Shown: in pieces, positions 46,122 to 55,425 of the stretch
How positions within the stretch are numbered: the first letter of the stretch is position 1
Layout of the letters: every line of letters starts with the position of its first letter
Assembly (NCBI RefSeq): GCF_028863665.1
Contig: NZ_JARBFX010000002.1
Location: 1-64,000 of the forward strand
Length of the DNA: 64,000 nt
Source: Aquabacter sediminis
Lineage (GTDB): Bacteria; Pseudomonadota; Alphaproteobacteria; Rhizobiales; Xanthobacteraceae
Reading direction: 5' to 3'
Translations under genes and position numbers: made by a program
The notes under the pieces: model-generated
Databases searched by the model: none
Told to the model about the DNA's origin: nothing
Seen by the model: the letters and a program-made list of their open reading frames with translations, nothing else

Positions 46122-46811
46122 ATGCTGACCCCTGATGAATGGACAGCGGTCCATCTCAGCTTGGAAGTGGCCTTCTGGGCCACGGTGTGGAGCCTGCCGC
46201 CTGCCATCGCCTTTGCCTGGGTGCTGTCGCGGACGCATTTCCCCGGCAAGGGCCTCCTTGATGGCATCCTGCATTTGCCCCTCGTCCTGCCGCGCGTGGT
46301 GGTGGGTTATCTGCTGCTGCTCACGCTCGGCTCGAAGGGCTTTCTCGGCCAGTATCTCTATGAGTGGTTCGGCATCCGGCTCATCTTCTCCACGGCGGGC
46401 GCCACGGTGGCGGCGGCGGTGGTGAGCTTTCCCTTGTCGGTGAATGCCATCCGCCTTTCCCTCGATGCGGTGGACAAGGGCCTGGAGACGGCGGCCCGCA
46501 CGCTTGGTGCCTCGCGGATCGACGTGTTCTTCTCCGTCACCTTGCCGCTGATGGCGCCGGGCATCCTCTCGGGGGCGCTCATCTGCCTCGCCTCGGCGCT
46601 GGGCGAGTTCGGCGCCACCATCACCTTCGTCTCCAACATCGAGGGCCAGACCCGCACCATTCCCCTCGCCATCTACAGTGCCACCCATATGCCGGATGGC
46701 GACGCCATCGCGGCGCGCCTGTCTCTGGTGTCGGTGGTGCTCGCGCTGGGCGCGCTGATGATGGCGAACTTTGCGGACAAGCAGCTCAAGCGCGCATTGG
46801 GGCGGGCATGA
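46122..46811 (+). CDS. modB: Molybdate ABC transporter permease
   Basis: A 229-residue permease with about five to six helices. The cytoplasmic EAA loop is ETAARTLGASRIDVFFSVTLPL, and LGEFGATITF is a ModB hallmark. It follows modA after 170 bases, and its stop overlaps modC as ATGA. The gap between modA and modB shows no gene or clear terminator. Confidence 0.95.
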   Translation: MLTPDEWTAVHLSLEVAFWATVWSLPPAIAFAWVLSRTHFPGKGLLDGILHLPLVLPRVVVGYLLLLTLGSKGFLGQYLYEWFGIRLIFSTAGATVAAAVVSFPLSVNAIRLSLDAVDKGLETAARTLGASRIDVFFSVTLPLMAPGILSGALICLASALGEFGATITFVSNIEGQTRTIPLAIYSATHMPDGDAIAARLSLVSVVLALGALMMANFADKQLKRALGRA

Positions 46812-47914
46812 TTGAGATCGACGTGGCCCTCCAGCGCGCGGCCGACTTCCGGCTGGCGATCCGGTTCACCGCGCCCGAGCGGGGCGTGACCTCTCTGTTC
46901 GGCCGGTCGGGCTGCGGCAAGACCACGCTGATTCAGATGGTGGCCGGAGCGGTGCGGCCGGATAGCGGGCGTATCCGCGTGGCCGGCGAGACCTTCTTCG
47001 ATTCGGCGGGCCGCATCGACCTGCCCATGGAAAGACGCCGGGTGGGCTATGTCTTCCAGGAAGCCCGGCTCTTTCCGCACATGTCGGTGGAGACGAACCT
47101 GCGCTATGGCGAGCGGCGGGCGGTGGGCGAAAGACCCGTCGCCTTTGCCGCCGTGGTGGAGATGCTCGGCATCGGCCATCTCTTGAAGCGCAGGCCCCAT
47201 ACGCTGTCCGGCGGCGAGCGCCAGCGGGTGGCCATCGGCCGCGCCTTGCTCTCCCAGCCCCGTCTCCTCCTGATGGACGAGCCCCTCGCCTCGCTGGACG
47301 AGCAGCGCAAGGCCGAGATCCTGCCCTATCTGGAGCGCCTGCGGGACGAATTGGCGCTCCCCATTCTCTATGTCAGCCATTCCATCGAGGAGGTCCTACG
47401 TCTCTCCGATACGGTGGTGGCCATGGCCAGCGGCCAGGCCCTCGCCTCGGGCCCGGTGGCGGAGGTGATGTCCCGGCCGGATCTTCTGTCCGTGGTGGGG
47501 CGGTTTGACCTCGGCACCATCCTGGATTGCCGGGTGAAGCGGCACGATCCCGACCTGTTCCTGTCGACCCTCGCCTTCGCCGATGGCGAGTTGCGGGTGC
47601 CGCTGGTGGACCGGCCGGTGGGCGGTCCGGTGCGGGCCCGCATCCGCTCGCGCGACGTGGCGCTCTCTTTGTCGCGGCCCATGGACGTGTCCATCACCAA
47701 CCGCCTGCCCGGCCGCATCCGCGACATCCGGCGCGAGGAAGGCCCCTATTCGGACATTGGCGTGGATGTGGGCTCGTCCGTCATCCGCGCGCTGGTGACC
47801 ACGGAAAGCGCGGACCGCCTCGCGGTGGAGCCGGGCATGCCGGTCTGGATCATGATCAAGGCGGTGGCGGTGGACAGCCGCTCGCCGCGCTTTGCGGCCG
47901 ATGGGGAGACGTGA
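46808..47914 (+). CDS. modC: Molybdate ABC transporter ATP-binding protein
   Basis: A 368-residue ATPase. Walker A FGRSGCGKTT (about residues 34-43), Q-loop VFQEARLFPHMSV, signature LSGGERQRVAIGRA, Walker B LLLMDEPLASLD and H-loop VSHS are intact. The C-terminal Mop/TOBE domain (about 295-360, starting MDVSITNRLPGRI) binds molybdate for feedback. The ATG overlaps the modB stop, which fixes the start. Confidence 0.96.
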   Translation: MIEIDVALQRAADFRLAIRFTAPERGVTSLFGRSGCGKTTLIQMVAGAVRPDSGRIRVAGETFFDSAGRIDLPMERRRVGYVFQEARLFPHMSVETNLRYGERRAVGERPVAFAAVVEMLGIGHLLKRRPHTLSGGERQRVAIGRALLSQPRLLLMDEPLASLDEQRKAEILPYLERLRDELALPILYVSHSIEEVLRLSDTVVAMASGQALASGPVAEVMSRPDLLSVVGRFDLGTILDCRVKRHDPDLFLSTLAFADGELRVPLVDRPVGGPVRARIRSRDVALSLSRPMDVSITNRLPGRIRDIRREEGPYSDIGVDVGSSVIRALVTTESADRLAVEPGMPVWIMIKAVAVDSRSPRFAADGET

Positions 47915-47932
47915 GCGGAAAGCGGCGCGCGC

Positions 47933-48328
47933 TCAGCCTGCCTCGCTCTCCCGCCTCCCCTCCCCCACCGCCTGGAAGTCGCGGGCGAGCGCGGCGGCCA
48001 ATTCGTCCCCCGCCGCGCGCGTGGCCTTGGCGGCCTGGCGCTCCATGGCCCGGTAGAGGGCGATGAGCCGCTCGCCGAACGGCGTCAGCTCCGTGCCGCT
48101 GCCGCGCCGGCCGGGATAGGTCACCACCACCTTGTCCTCGAACATGCGGTCCAGTTCGTCCATGAGGAGCCAGGCGCGGCGATAGCTCATCCCGATGGCC
48201 TTGGAGCCGGCAAGGATGGAGCCATGTTCGCGCACCGCCTCCAGCAGCGCGATCTTGCCCGGCCCGAGGCGGCGGCCATCGGCGAAATCCAGGCGCAGGA
48301 ACAGATGGGGGGCGGTCTTCTGGGGCAC
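47933..48328 (-). CDS. modE: ModE-type regulator, DNA-binding domain only
   Basis: A 131-residue winged-HTH protein of the ModE N-terminal (LysR-like) type: GKIALLEAVREHGSILAGSKAIGMSYRRAWLLMDELD is its signature (quoted in part as GSILAGSKAIGMSYRRAW). It lacks the C-terminal Mop domains that bind molybdate in the 262-residue E. coli ModE. It must therefore sense molybdate indirectly or act without it. GAGG precedes the GTG at 48328, giving MPQKTAPHLFLRLDF. It converges on modC with an 18-base gap. Confidence 0.85.
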   Translation of the reverse strand: MPQKTAPHLFLRLDFADGRRLGPGKIALLEAVREHGSILAGSKAIGMSYRRAWLLMDELDRMFEDKVVVTYPGRRGSGTELTPFGERLIALYRAMERQAAKATRAAGDELAAALARDFQAVGEGRRESEAG

Positions 48329-48430
48329 GGCGTTTCCTCGTGGCGGGCATTGTCGGCCTGACCTTCCAGGCCCGCCTGCAGAATCCGCGATCTTCAGGAG
48401 CAACGAAGATTGGCAGCCCCACGCGCCACG

Positions 48431-48805
48431 TCAATGGCTCAACACCACCCCCGGTGGACGCAGCACCCGCGAGAGATAGCGCAGGCATTGTTGCTCGCGA
48501 TCATAGCCGAGCATGGTGCCGAGCATGAAATCCTCCTCCGGCGAGAGCTGGCACAGCGGCTTGGTGACGATGCTGCGCGTCGTCTCCACAAAGGCCCGGC
48601 TTCCGAAGAACAGGTTCACCTTGGTGGCCGTCACCTGCTGGACGAAATGGTCGATGCCCGTGTTGGCGAGGCGGGTGAGAATGGGCGGGAGGTCGCCCTC
48701 TCCCATGGTCATCAGGAACAGGGCGCGCACGCCCCGTCGATATTCGTAGACATTGTGGTTGAAGATCCGCAGCGCGAGGGGATCTAGAGAATGGTCGCAA
48801 GCCAT
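48431..48805 (-). CDS. DUF2023 family protein paired with flavodoxin
   Basis: A 124-residue soluble protein matching DUF2023: LRIFNHNVYEYRRGVRALFLMTM, NTGIDHFVQQV and VNLFFGSRAFVET are typical. Function unknown. The family is regularly encoded beside flavodoxins. Its ATG at 48805 lies 22 bases inside the flavodoxin gene, so the two are co-transcribed and probably coupled. It may help flavodoxin use or turnover (inference). Confidence 0.87.
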   Translation of the reverse strand: MACDHSLDPLALRIFNHNVYEYRRGVRALFLMTMGEGDLPPILTRLANTGIDHFVQQVTATKVNLFFGSRAFVETTRSIVTKPLCQLSPEEDFMLGTMLGYDREQQCLRYLSRVLRPPGVVLSH

Positions 48806-49266
48806 GCCGTGACTCGCTTCTCGGTCAAGGAGGATTGGCCGTCCTGATCGAGGGCGAGGCCCACGAACTGGCCATCCCGCTCCGCAAAGGATCCGGTGAA
48901 GTCATAGCCGGCCGTATCGGTGAAGCCGACCACCTGCGCGCCCTGCTCCACCACGAGGTCATAGAGGACCCCCATGGCGTCGACGAAGGAGTCCGGATAG
49001 GTGGCCTGGTCCCCGGTTCCGAACAGGGCGACCTTCTTGCCGTCCAGGTTGGATGATTTCAGCGTATCCAGATGGGCTTCCCAATCCATCTGGAGGTCGC
49101 CCGCGCCATAGGTGGGGGACCCGAGGATGAGGAGATCGCAGCCTTCGAAATCGGACGCGCTGGCGGCCTTGATGTCCACCACGCGGCCCTTGGTTTTCTT
49201 GGATATCTTTGACGCAACACCTTTCGTGGCTCCGCCATCGGAGCCGTAAATGATCGTGACAATCAT
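48784..49266 (-). CDS. fldA: Flavodoxin (NifF/FldA long-chain type)
   Basis: A 160-residue FMN electron carrier. GSDGGATKGVA is the phosphate loop, SPTYGAGDLQMDW holds the first aromatic FMN loop, and FGTGDQATYPDSFVDAMGVLYD the second plus the long-chain insertion. GLALDQDGQSSLTEKRVTAWL near the C-terminus is NifF/FldA-like. GAGAAGG precedes the ATG at 49266. Proximity to mod genes would suit electron supply to nitrogenase, but no nif gene is in the window. Iron-starvation replacement of ferredoxin is an equal alternative. Confidence 0.92.
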   Translation of the reverse strand: MIVTIIYGSDGGATKGVASKISKKTKGRVVDIKAASASDFEGCDLLILGSPTYGAGDLQMDWEAHLDTLKSSNLDGKKVALFGTGDQATYPDSFVDAMGVLYDLVVEQGAQVVGFTDTAGYDFTGSFAERDGQFVGLALDQDGQSSLTEKRVTAWLATIL

Positions 49267-49661
49267 GGACCTTCTCTTCTCAATGCCTGCGGCAGCGGAA
49301 AAACATCCGCCGCTGCCACGAAGAACGCATGCCATTCCGGCACGGGCGAGCGCCCGTTTTCGCTACCGAAATCGCGTGAAAACAATAAGTTAGAGCATTC
49401 CCAGAGAACGCCCTGCCGCCTGACGACGAGGCTGCCGGGTGGGATCGCGCTCTGGATGCACGCCGTTCAGGCAGGATCAAATGTGAGGCAGGGAAAGAAA
49501 CCCGACAATATAGGGATTTCACGGATAGAATAGATCAAAATAATAATGATTCAAAAATGGGCCGATGTGCCCATCCTTTTTCGCGGCTCCCCGCCTGACG
49601 CAGGCAAAAAGAAAGGCGGGCCGAAGCCCGCCTTCCAGACGCACATGCTGAGCCGCGAGGA
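49267..49661. other. Intergenic region upstream of the flavodoxin, with an AT-rich patch
   Basis: About 395 bases with no gene. It contains the ilvC terminator at its right end. A strongly AT-rich patch (about 49500-49560) includes AATAATAATGATTC, loosely like half a Fur box. No convincing -24/-12 element was found. Confidence 0.4.
49605..49634 (-). terminator. Rho-independent terminator of ilvC
   Basis: On the minus strand AAGGCGGGC, loop TTCG and GCCCGCCTT form a perfect 9-bp stem (49613-49634), followed by TCTTTTTG. It lies 28 bases after the ilvC stop. Confidence 0.92.
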
Positions 49662-50989
<1,328 letters not shown>

Positions 50990-51505
50990 TCACATGGGCT
51001 CCGGCCCGCGGGCGATGGCGACCACGCCGGTGCGCGCCACCTCCACGAGGCCGAGGGGCTCCATCAGCCAGGCGAACTGGTCGATCTTGTCGCTCTTGCC
51101 GGTGATCTCGAACACGAAGCTCTCGCGGGTGGCGTCGATGACCCGGGCGCGGAACGCTTCCGCCAGCCTGAGCGCCTCGCTGCGCGCCTCGCCGAGGCCG
51201 CGCACCTTCACCATAGCCAGCTCCCGCTCCAGCGACACCGCCTCCTTGGTGAGGTCGCGCACCTTGTGCACGGGCACGAGGCGATCGAGCTGGTTGCGGA
51301 TCTGCTCGATCACCATGGGGGTGCCGGTGGTGACGATGGTGATGCGCGAGAGATGGGTCTCCTGGCTCACCTCGGACACGGTCAGGCTGTCGATATTGTA
51401 GCCGCGGCCGGAGAACAGCCCGATGACGCGGGCGAGCACGCCGGGCTCGTTGTCCACCAGGACCGAGAGGGTATGGCGCTCGATGGGTTCGGCGGGATGG
51501 GACAT
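50990..51505 (-). CDS. ilvN: Acetolactate synthase small (regulatory) subunit
   Basis: A 171-residue regulatory subunit with an N-terminal ACT domain (HTLSVLVDNEPGVLARVIGLFSGRGYNIDSLTV region) that binds valine for feedback inhibition, and a C-terminal ALS_ss domain. The ATG at 51505 (MSHPAEPIERHTLS) was preferred because it gives the normal length; an upstream extension of 25 residues is unlike the family. It follows the large subunit gene by 135 bases. Confidence 0.96.
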   Translation of the reverse strand: MSHPAEPIERHTLSVLVDNEPGVLARVIGLFSGRGYNIDSLTVSEVSQETHLSRITIVTTGTPMVIEQIRNQLDRLVPVHKVRDLTKEAVSLERELAMVKVRGLGEARSEALRLAEAFRARVIDATRESFVFEITGKSDKIDQFAWLMEPLGLVEVARTGVVAIARGPEPM

Positions 51506-51640
51506 GGATGTCTCTTGAAGGTGGGGCATGCCCTCCGCGAGCGGGAGGGCAGAGGAAAAAGGGACGGCGCGGTCTCTCAAGCGGCATCCGCCCGGCCGGC
51601 CCGTGAGGGGCGGCGACCGGGCGGTGCCGTCAGGCGTCCG

Positions 51641-53401
51641 TCACACCAGCATCTTGCCTTCGTCGGTGATGGCCTCGTCGAGGTCCACCGCCATGTCGCC
51701 GAGAATCATCTCGTTGTGCGCGCGGCCCGACGGGATCATGGGGAAGCAGTTTTCCTGCTGGTCCACGATGCAGTCGAAGATGACCGGGCGCTTGATGGCA
51801 TTCATCTCGGCGATGGCCGCGTCGAGGTCACCGGGCTTCTCGCAACGGATGCCGACGCCGCCATAGGCTTCCGCCAGCTTCACGAAGTCGGGCAGCGCCT
51901 CCGAATAGGAGTGGGAGTAGCGCCCGCCATGGAGCAGTTCCTGCCACTGGCGCACCATGCCCATGTAGCGGTTGTTCAGGATGAAGATCTTCACCGGCAG
52001 GTCGAACTGCACGGCCGTCGACATCTCCTGCATGTTCATGAGGATGGAGGCTTCGCCGGCAATGTCGACGACGAGCGCCTCGGGATGGGCGATCTGCGCG
52101 CCGATGGCGGCGGGCAGGCCGTAGCCCATGGTGCCCAGGCCGCCGGAGGTCATCCAGCGATTGGGCTCCTCGAAGCGGAAGAACTGGGCGGCCCACATCT
52201 GGTGCTGCCCCACTTCCGTGGTGATGTAGACGTCCTTGTCCTTGGTGGCCGCATAGAGGCGCTCGATGGCGTATTGCGGCTTGATGATCTCGTCGGACGC
52301 CCGGTAGGCGAGGCAGTTGCGCCCCCGCCAGCGGTCGATCTGCCGCCACCAGATCTCAAGCGCGTCCTTCTCCACCTGGGCGCCCTTGGCCTTCCACACC
52401 GAGACGAGGTCCGCCAGCACCCGGCCGCAATCGCCGATGATGGGCAGGTCCACCTTCACGTTCTTGTTGATGGAGGACGGGTCGATGTCGATGTGGATCT
52501 TCTTCGATCCCGGCGCGAAGGCGTCCAGGCGGCCGGTGATGCGGTCGTCGAAGCGCGCGCCGATGCACACCATGACGTCGCAGCCGTGCATGGCCATGTT
52601 GGCCTCGTAGGTGCCGTGCATGCCCAGCATGCCCAGCCACTGATTGCTCGCCGCCGGGAAGGCGCCGAGGCCCATCAGCGTGGAGGTGACCGGCACGCCG
52701 GTGAGCTTGGCCAGCTCGCGCAGCAGGCGGCTCGCCTCCGGCCCGGCATTGATGACGCCGCCGCCCGTATAGAAGATGGGCCGCTTGGCATTGGCGATCA
52801 TCTCCACCGCCGCCGCGATCTTGTCGGCATCGCCGAACAGCTTCGGCTTGTAGGTCTTGTGCTCGATATTCTCGCGGCCGACATAGGTGCCGGTGGCGAA
52901 CTGAACGTCCTTCGGGATGTCGACAACGACGGGGCCGGGGCGCCCGTTCTGCGCCACATAGAAGGCCTCGTGCAGCACGCGCGCCAGGTCGTTCACGTCG
53001 CGGACGAGATAATTGTGCTTGGTGCAAGGGCGGGTGATGCCCACCGTGTCGCATTCCTGGAAGGCATCATTGCCAATCAGGTGGGTGGGCACCTGGCCGG
53101 TGATGCAGACGAGGGGAATGGAATCCATCAGCGCGTCGGTGAGACCGGTGACCGCATTGGTGGCGCCGGGACCGGAGGTGACGAGCACGACGCCCACCTT
53201 GCCGGAGGAGCGGGCATAACCCTCGGCCGCATGAACCGCCGCCTGCTCGTGCCGCACCAGGATGTGCTGCACCTGGTTCTGGTGGAACATGGCGTCATAG
53301 ATGGGCAGCACGGCGCCGCCCGGATAGCCGAACAGGTGTTCGACCCCCTGGTCGGCGAGGGCCTGCATGACCATTTCGGCGCCGGTCATCTGCTTGTTCA
53401 T
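51641..53401 (-). CDS. ilvB: Acetolactate synthase large (catalytic) subunit
   Basis: A 586-residue ThDP-dependent enzyme making acetolactate and acetohydroxybutyrate. QALADQGVEHLFGYPGGAVLPIYDA opens the Pyr domain, with the catalytic Glu in RHEQAAVHAAEGYAR. SGPGATNAVTGLTDA and a C-terminal ThDP/Mg motif around VVDIAGEASILMNMQEM are present. The ATG at 53401 follows GGGGAG. The leader upstream carries an attenuator with a branched-chain-rich peptide, so expression should respond to charged Val/Ile/Leu tRNAs. Confidence 0.96.
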   Translation of the reverse strand: MNKQMTGAEMVMQALADQGVEHLFGYPGGAVLPIYDAMFHQNQVQHILVRHEQAAVHAAEGYARSSGKVGVVLVTSGPGATNAVTGLTDALMDSIPLVCITGQVPTHLIGNDAFQECDTVGITRPCTKHNYLVRDVNDLARVLHEAFYVAQNGRPGPVVVDIPKDVQFATGTYVGRENIEHKTYKPKLFGDADKIAAAVEMIANAKRPIFYTGGGVINAGPEASRLLRELAKLTGVPVTSTLMGLGAFPAASNQWLGMLGMHGTYEANMAMHGCDVMVCIGARFDDRITGRLDAFAPGSKKIHIDIDPSSINKNVKVDLPIIGDCGRVLADLVSVWKAKGAQVEKDALEIWWRQIDRWRGRNCLAYRASDEIIKPQYAIERLYAATKDKDVYITTEVGQHQMWAAQFFRFEEPNRWMTSGGLGTMGYGLPAAIGAQIAHPEALVVDIAGEASILMNMQEMSTAVQFDLPVKIFILNNRYMGMVRQWQELLHGGRYSHSYSEALPDFVKLAEAYGGVGIRCEKPGDLDAAIAEMNAIKRPVIFDCIVDQQENCFPMIPSGRAHNEMILGDMAVDLDEAITDEGKMLV

Positions 53402-53463
53402 CTCAGTTGCTCCCCGGTGCCCGCCGCAGCGCCGCACCATTCCTCAAGCGTTCTGTTGTCACA

Positions 53464-53493
53464 GGGTCCAGAAACATCACGGGGTCCAGAAAC
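53464..53493. repeat. Direct repeat GGGTCCAGAAAC between the attenuator and ilvB
   Basis: The 12-mer GGGTCCAGAAAC occurs at 53464-53475 and 53482-53493, an 18-base period. It lies between the attenuator stem and the ilvB start. Function unknown. Confidence 0.6.
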
Positions 53494-53520
53494 GACGAAG
53501 GGGCCCGAAGGCCCCTCGTC
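53494..53520 (-). terminator. Attenuator terminator stem upstream of ilvB
   Basis: On the minus strand GACGA-GGGGCC-TTCG-GGCCCC-T-TCGTC forms a stem of 6 plus 5 base pairs with one bulge, followed by GTTTC. The U-tract is weak. It lies between the leader hairpin and ilvB, where the terminator of an amino-acid attenuator is expected. Confidence 0.65.
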
Positions 53521-53522
53521 AC

Positions 53523-53570
53523 GCGCCACCAATCCCCGTCCCGGCAATCAAGCCGGCCCGTTGGTGGCGC
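53523..53570 (-). promoter_or_regulatory. Leader hairpin (pause/antiterminator) of the ilvB attenuator
   Basis: GCGCCACCAA and TTGGTGGCGC (53561-53570 and 53523-53532) form a perfect 10-bp outer stem. CCGGC/GCCGG (53541-53556) forms an inner stem. The 5' arm overlaps the codons for GATN near the end of the leader peptide, so a ribosome stalled earlier or later would change folding. Confidence 0.65.
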
Positions 53571-53604
53571 CCCAGGGTACAAGAATGGCAACGAACTTGC
53601 GCAT
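53548..53604 (-). CDS. ilvB leader peptide (attenuation)
   Basis: An 18-codon frame, MRKFVAILVPWGATNGPA, from an ATG at 53604 to a TGA at 53548. It contains the run Val-Ala-Ile-Leu-Val (GTT GCC ATT CTT GTA), the products of the pathway it precedes. GGAAGG lies about 12-17 bases upstream. Together with the hairpin and terminator downstream it forms a classical translation-coupled attenuator for ilvB. The peptide itself probably has no other function. Confidence 0.75.
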   Translation of the reverse strand: MRKFVAILVPWGATNGPA

Positions 53605-53792
53605 GTGCGCACACACCTTCCATAAAGTTGCGCGGAAGGTACTTTCCGGCGCAATGTCCGTCAAGCACGCCCGTGCGGTTTTTTAGCGCCGGCAAAAGCC
53701 CATCGCGGAAGGGGTCTTCCCCCGCTATTTGAACTTATATTGCCGCCTGCCGCGATATTGCCCAATACGTCGGGTCTTTGTAAGGAAAATGT

Positions 53793-54317
53793 ATGACCTT
53801 GTGGGACGCTGCGGAAGGGGATTTGTCCGTGCACGCTAAAATCCAGCGCCTGTCGGCGGCCACCCTTGCCCTCTTCCTGATGGGGACGGGCGTCGCCCTC
53901 GCCGATTGCCAGACCGACTTCATGGCCCTGCGCCAGGACATGGAGGAAAAGGGCAAGGCCCTGCAGGCCGCCGGCAAGGCGAAGAAGCCGCCGCAGGAGT
54001 TGTGCCCGCTCTTCCGCACCTTCACGGCCTCCGAGGCCAAGGTCGCCAAATATCTCCAGGACAATAAGGACTGGTGCCAGATCCCGCCGGAGGTGGTGAC
54101 CTCGGCGGTGGCCAACAACAAGAAGACCGCCGATCTGCGGGACAAGATCTGCGCGGCAGCGGCCAGCGGCGCCGGGGCCGGAGGGGGCGGGCCGGCCAAG
54201 CCCCCGCCGCAGGGCTCCATGTCCAGCGCGCTTGGCGTGACCACCGGCTACGTGCCCGGCTCCGGCGGCACGGGCGGGGGCGTGTTCGACACCTTGACCG
54301 GCAACGCCTTGAAATAG
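53793..54317 (+). CDS. Exported Cys-containing protein of unknown function
   Basis: A 174-residue protein with a signal peptide (hydrophobic core SAATLALFLMGTGVALA, cleavage before DCQ). The mature domain is helical and charged, with four Cys residues likely to form disulfides (DCQTDF, ELCPLF, DWCQIP, DKICAA). A Gly/Pro-rich tail follows. TAAGGA lies six bases before the ATG at 53793; a GTG at 53829 would start closer to the signal core. No named family was recognised. It directly precedes ubiA. Confidence 0.7.
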   Translation: MTLWDAAEGDLSVHAKIQRLSAATLALFLMGTGVALADCQTDFMALRQDMEEKGKALQAAGKAKKPPQELCPLFRTFTASEAKVAKYLQDNKDWCQIPPEVVTSAVANNKKTADLRDKICAAAASGAGAGGGGPAKPPPQGSMSSALGVTTGYVPGSGGTGGGVFDTLTGNALK

Positions 54318-54331
54318 CCGCGAGGCCGACC

Positions 54332-55300
54332 TTGACATCATTGGGACAGGACGGCGCCTTCGCGCCCGTTGCCGACGCGGGCGCCGGCAACTGGGTTGAC
54401 CGCTGGGCGCCTGCCGTGGCGCGGCCCTATCTGCGCCTGGCGCGGGCGGACCGGCCCATCGGCAGCTGGCTGCTGCTGCTGCCGTGCTGGTGGTCCACCG
54501 CCCTTGCCGCCATCGCCGCCCGCCATGCCTATCCCGATCCCGCCCTGCTCGCCTTGTTCGCGGTGGGGGCCATCGCCATGCGCGGCGCCGGTTGCACCTG
54601 GAACGACATTCTCGACCGCGACATCGACAAGAAGGTCGCCCGCACCCGCTCCCGCCCGCTGGCCAGCGGCCAGGTGGGCTTGACCGGTGCGTTCGCCTTC
54701 CTGGCCTTCCAGCTTCTCATCGGGCTTGCGGTGCTGCTCAGCCTGCCGCGCTTCGCGGTGGTCACGGGAATCGCCTCCATGGGCGTGGTGGCGGTCTATC
54801 CGCTCATGAAGCGCATCACCTCGGTGCCGCAACTGGTGCTGGGCATCGCCTTTTCCTGGGGCGCGCTCATGGGCTGGGCCAGCGTCTTCTCCTCCATCGA
54901 GGATCCCGCCCTCCTCCTGTTCGCCGGATCGGTGTGCTGGGTGTTCGGCTATGACACCATCTATGCCCACCAGGACCGCGAGGACGACGCGGTGGTGGGT
55001 GTGCGCTCCACCGCTTTGCTGTTCGGCCGCAGCTCGGGGATTGCCCTGACCCTCGTCTATGGCGCGACCGTCGTCTTCTTCGCCCTTGCTCTCTTCACGG
55101 CGGGCGCGGGCCTGTTCGCCTGGATCGGCCTTGCCGTCTTCGCCTTGATGCTGCGGCGGCAGGTGGTGCGCCTCGACATCGACAATCCCGACCTGTGCCT
55201 GGCTTTGTTCAAGTCCAACCGCAATGCGGGCCTGATCCTGTTCGCCGGCCTTGCTTTGGATGCGGCGCTTCAACATCTGGTGGCCACGGGGCTGATCTAG
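54332..55300 (+). CDS. ubiA: 4-hydroxybenzoate polyprenyltransferase
   Basis: A membrane prenyltransferase of about 322 residues for ubiquinone synthesis. The two Asp-rich motifs are NDILDRDIDKKVARTRSRPLASG and GYDTIYAHQDREDD, exactly as in UbiA, in eight or nine helices. The start is uncertain: the TTG at 54332 is used because no in-frame ATG precedes the domain and it lies 14 bases after the previous stop; a second TTG is at 54341. Confidence 0.92.
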   Translation: MTSLGQDGAFAPVADAGAGNWVDRWAPAVARPYLRLARADRPIGSWLLLLPCWWSTALAAIAARHAYPDPALLALFAVGAIAMRGAGCTWNDILDRDIDKKVARTRSRPLASGQVGLTGAFAFLAFQLLIGLAVLLSLPRFAVVTGIASMGVVAVYPLMKRITSVPQLVLGIAFSWGALMGWASVFSSIEDPALLLFAGSVCWVFGYDTIYAHQDREDDAVVGVRSTALLFGRSSGIALTLVYGATVVFFALALFTAGAGLFAWIGLAVFALMLRRQVVRLDIDNPDLCLALFKSNRNAGLILFAGLALDAALQHLVATGLI

Positions 55301-55334
55301 CGGCCCCGGGGCTTGGCGCGCCTCCAGCCTCGCC

Positions 55335-55395
55335 TTGCCGGCCCCTGCTTGCCCGGCCCTATTTGCCCGACCCCGCTTGCCCGGCCGCGCTTGCC
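55335..55395. repeat. 14-bp tandem repeat, four units
   Basis: Four adjacent 14-base units begin with TTGCC (55335, 55349, 55363, 55377; consensus TTGCCCGGCCCCGC) and a fifth partial unit starts at 55391. They fill the gap between ubiA and the next gene. The period is the same as the unrelated repeat at 6364-6405. Confidence 0.8.
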
Positions 55396-55425
55396 TTAGC
55401 GTCGCCCCCGGCCTATTGGCTTGCC

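Noticed and set aside
49267-49550. Possible sigma54 (-24/-12) promoter for the flavodoxin
   Set aside because: Looked for because of the NifF-like product; no adequate TGGCAC-N5-TTGC match was found by eye.
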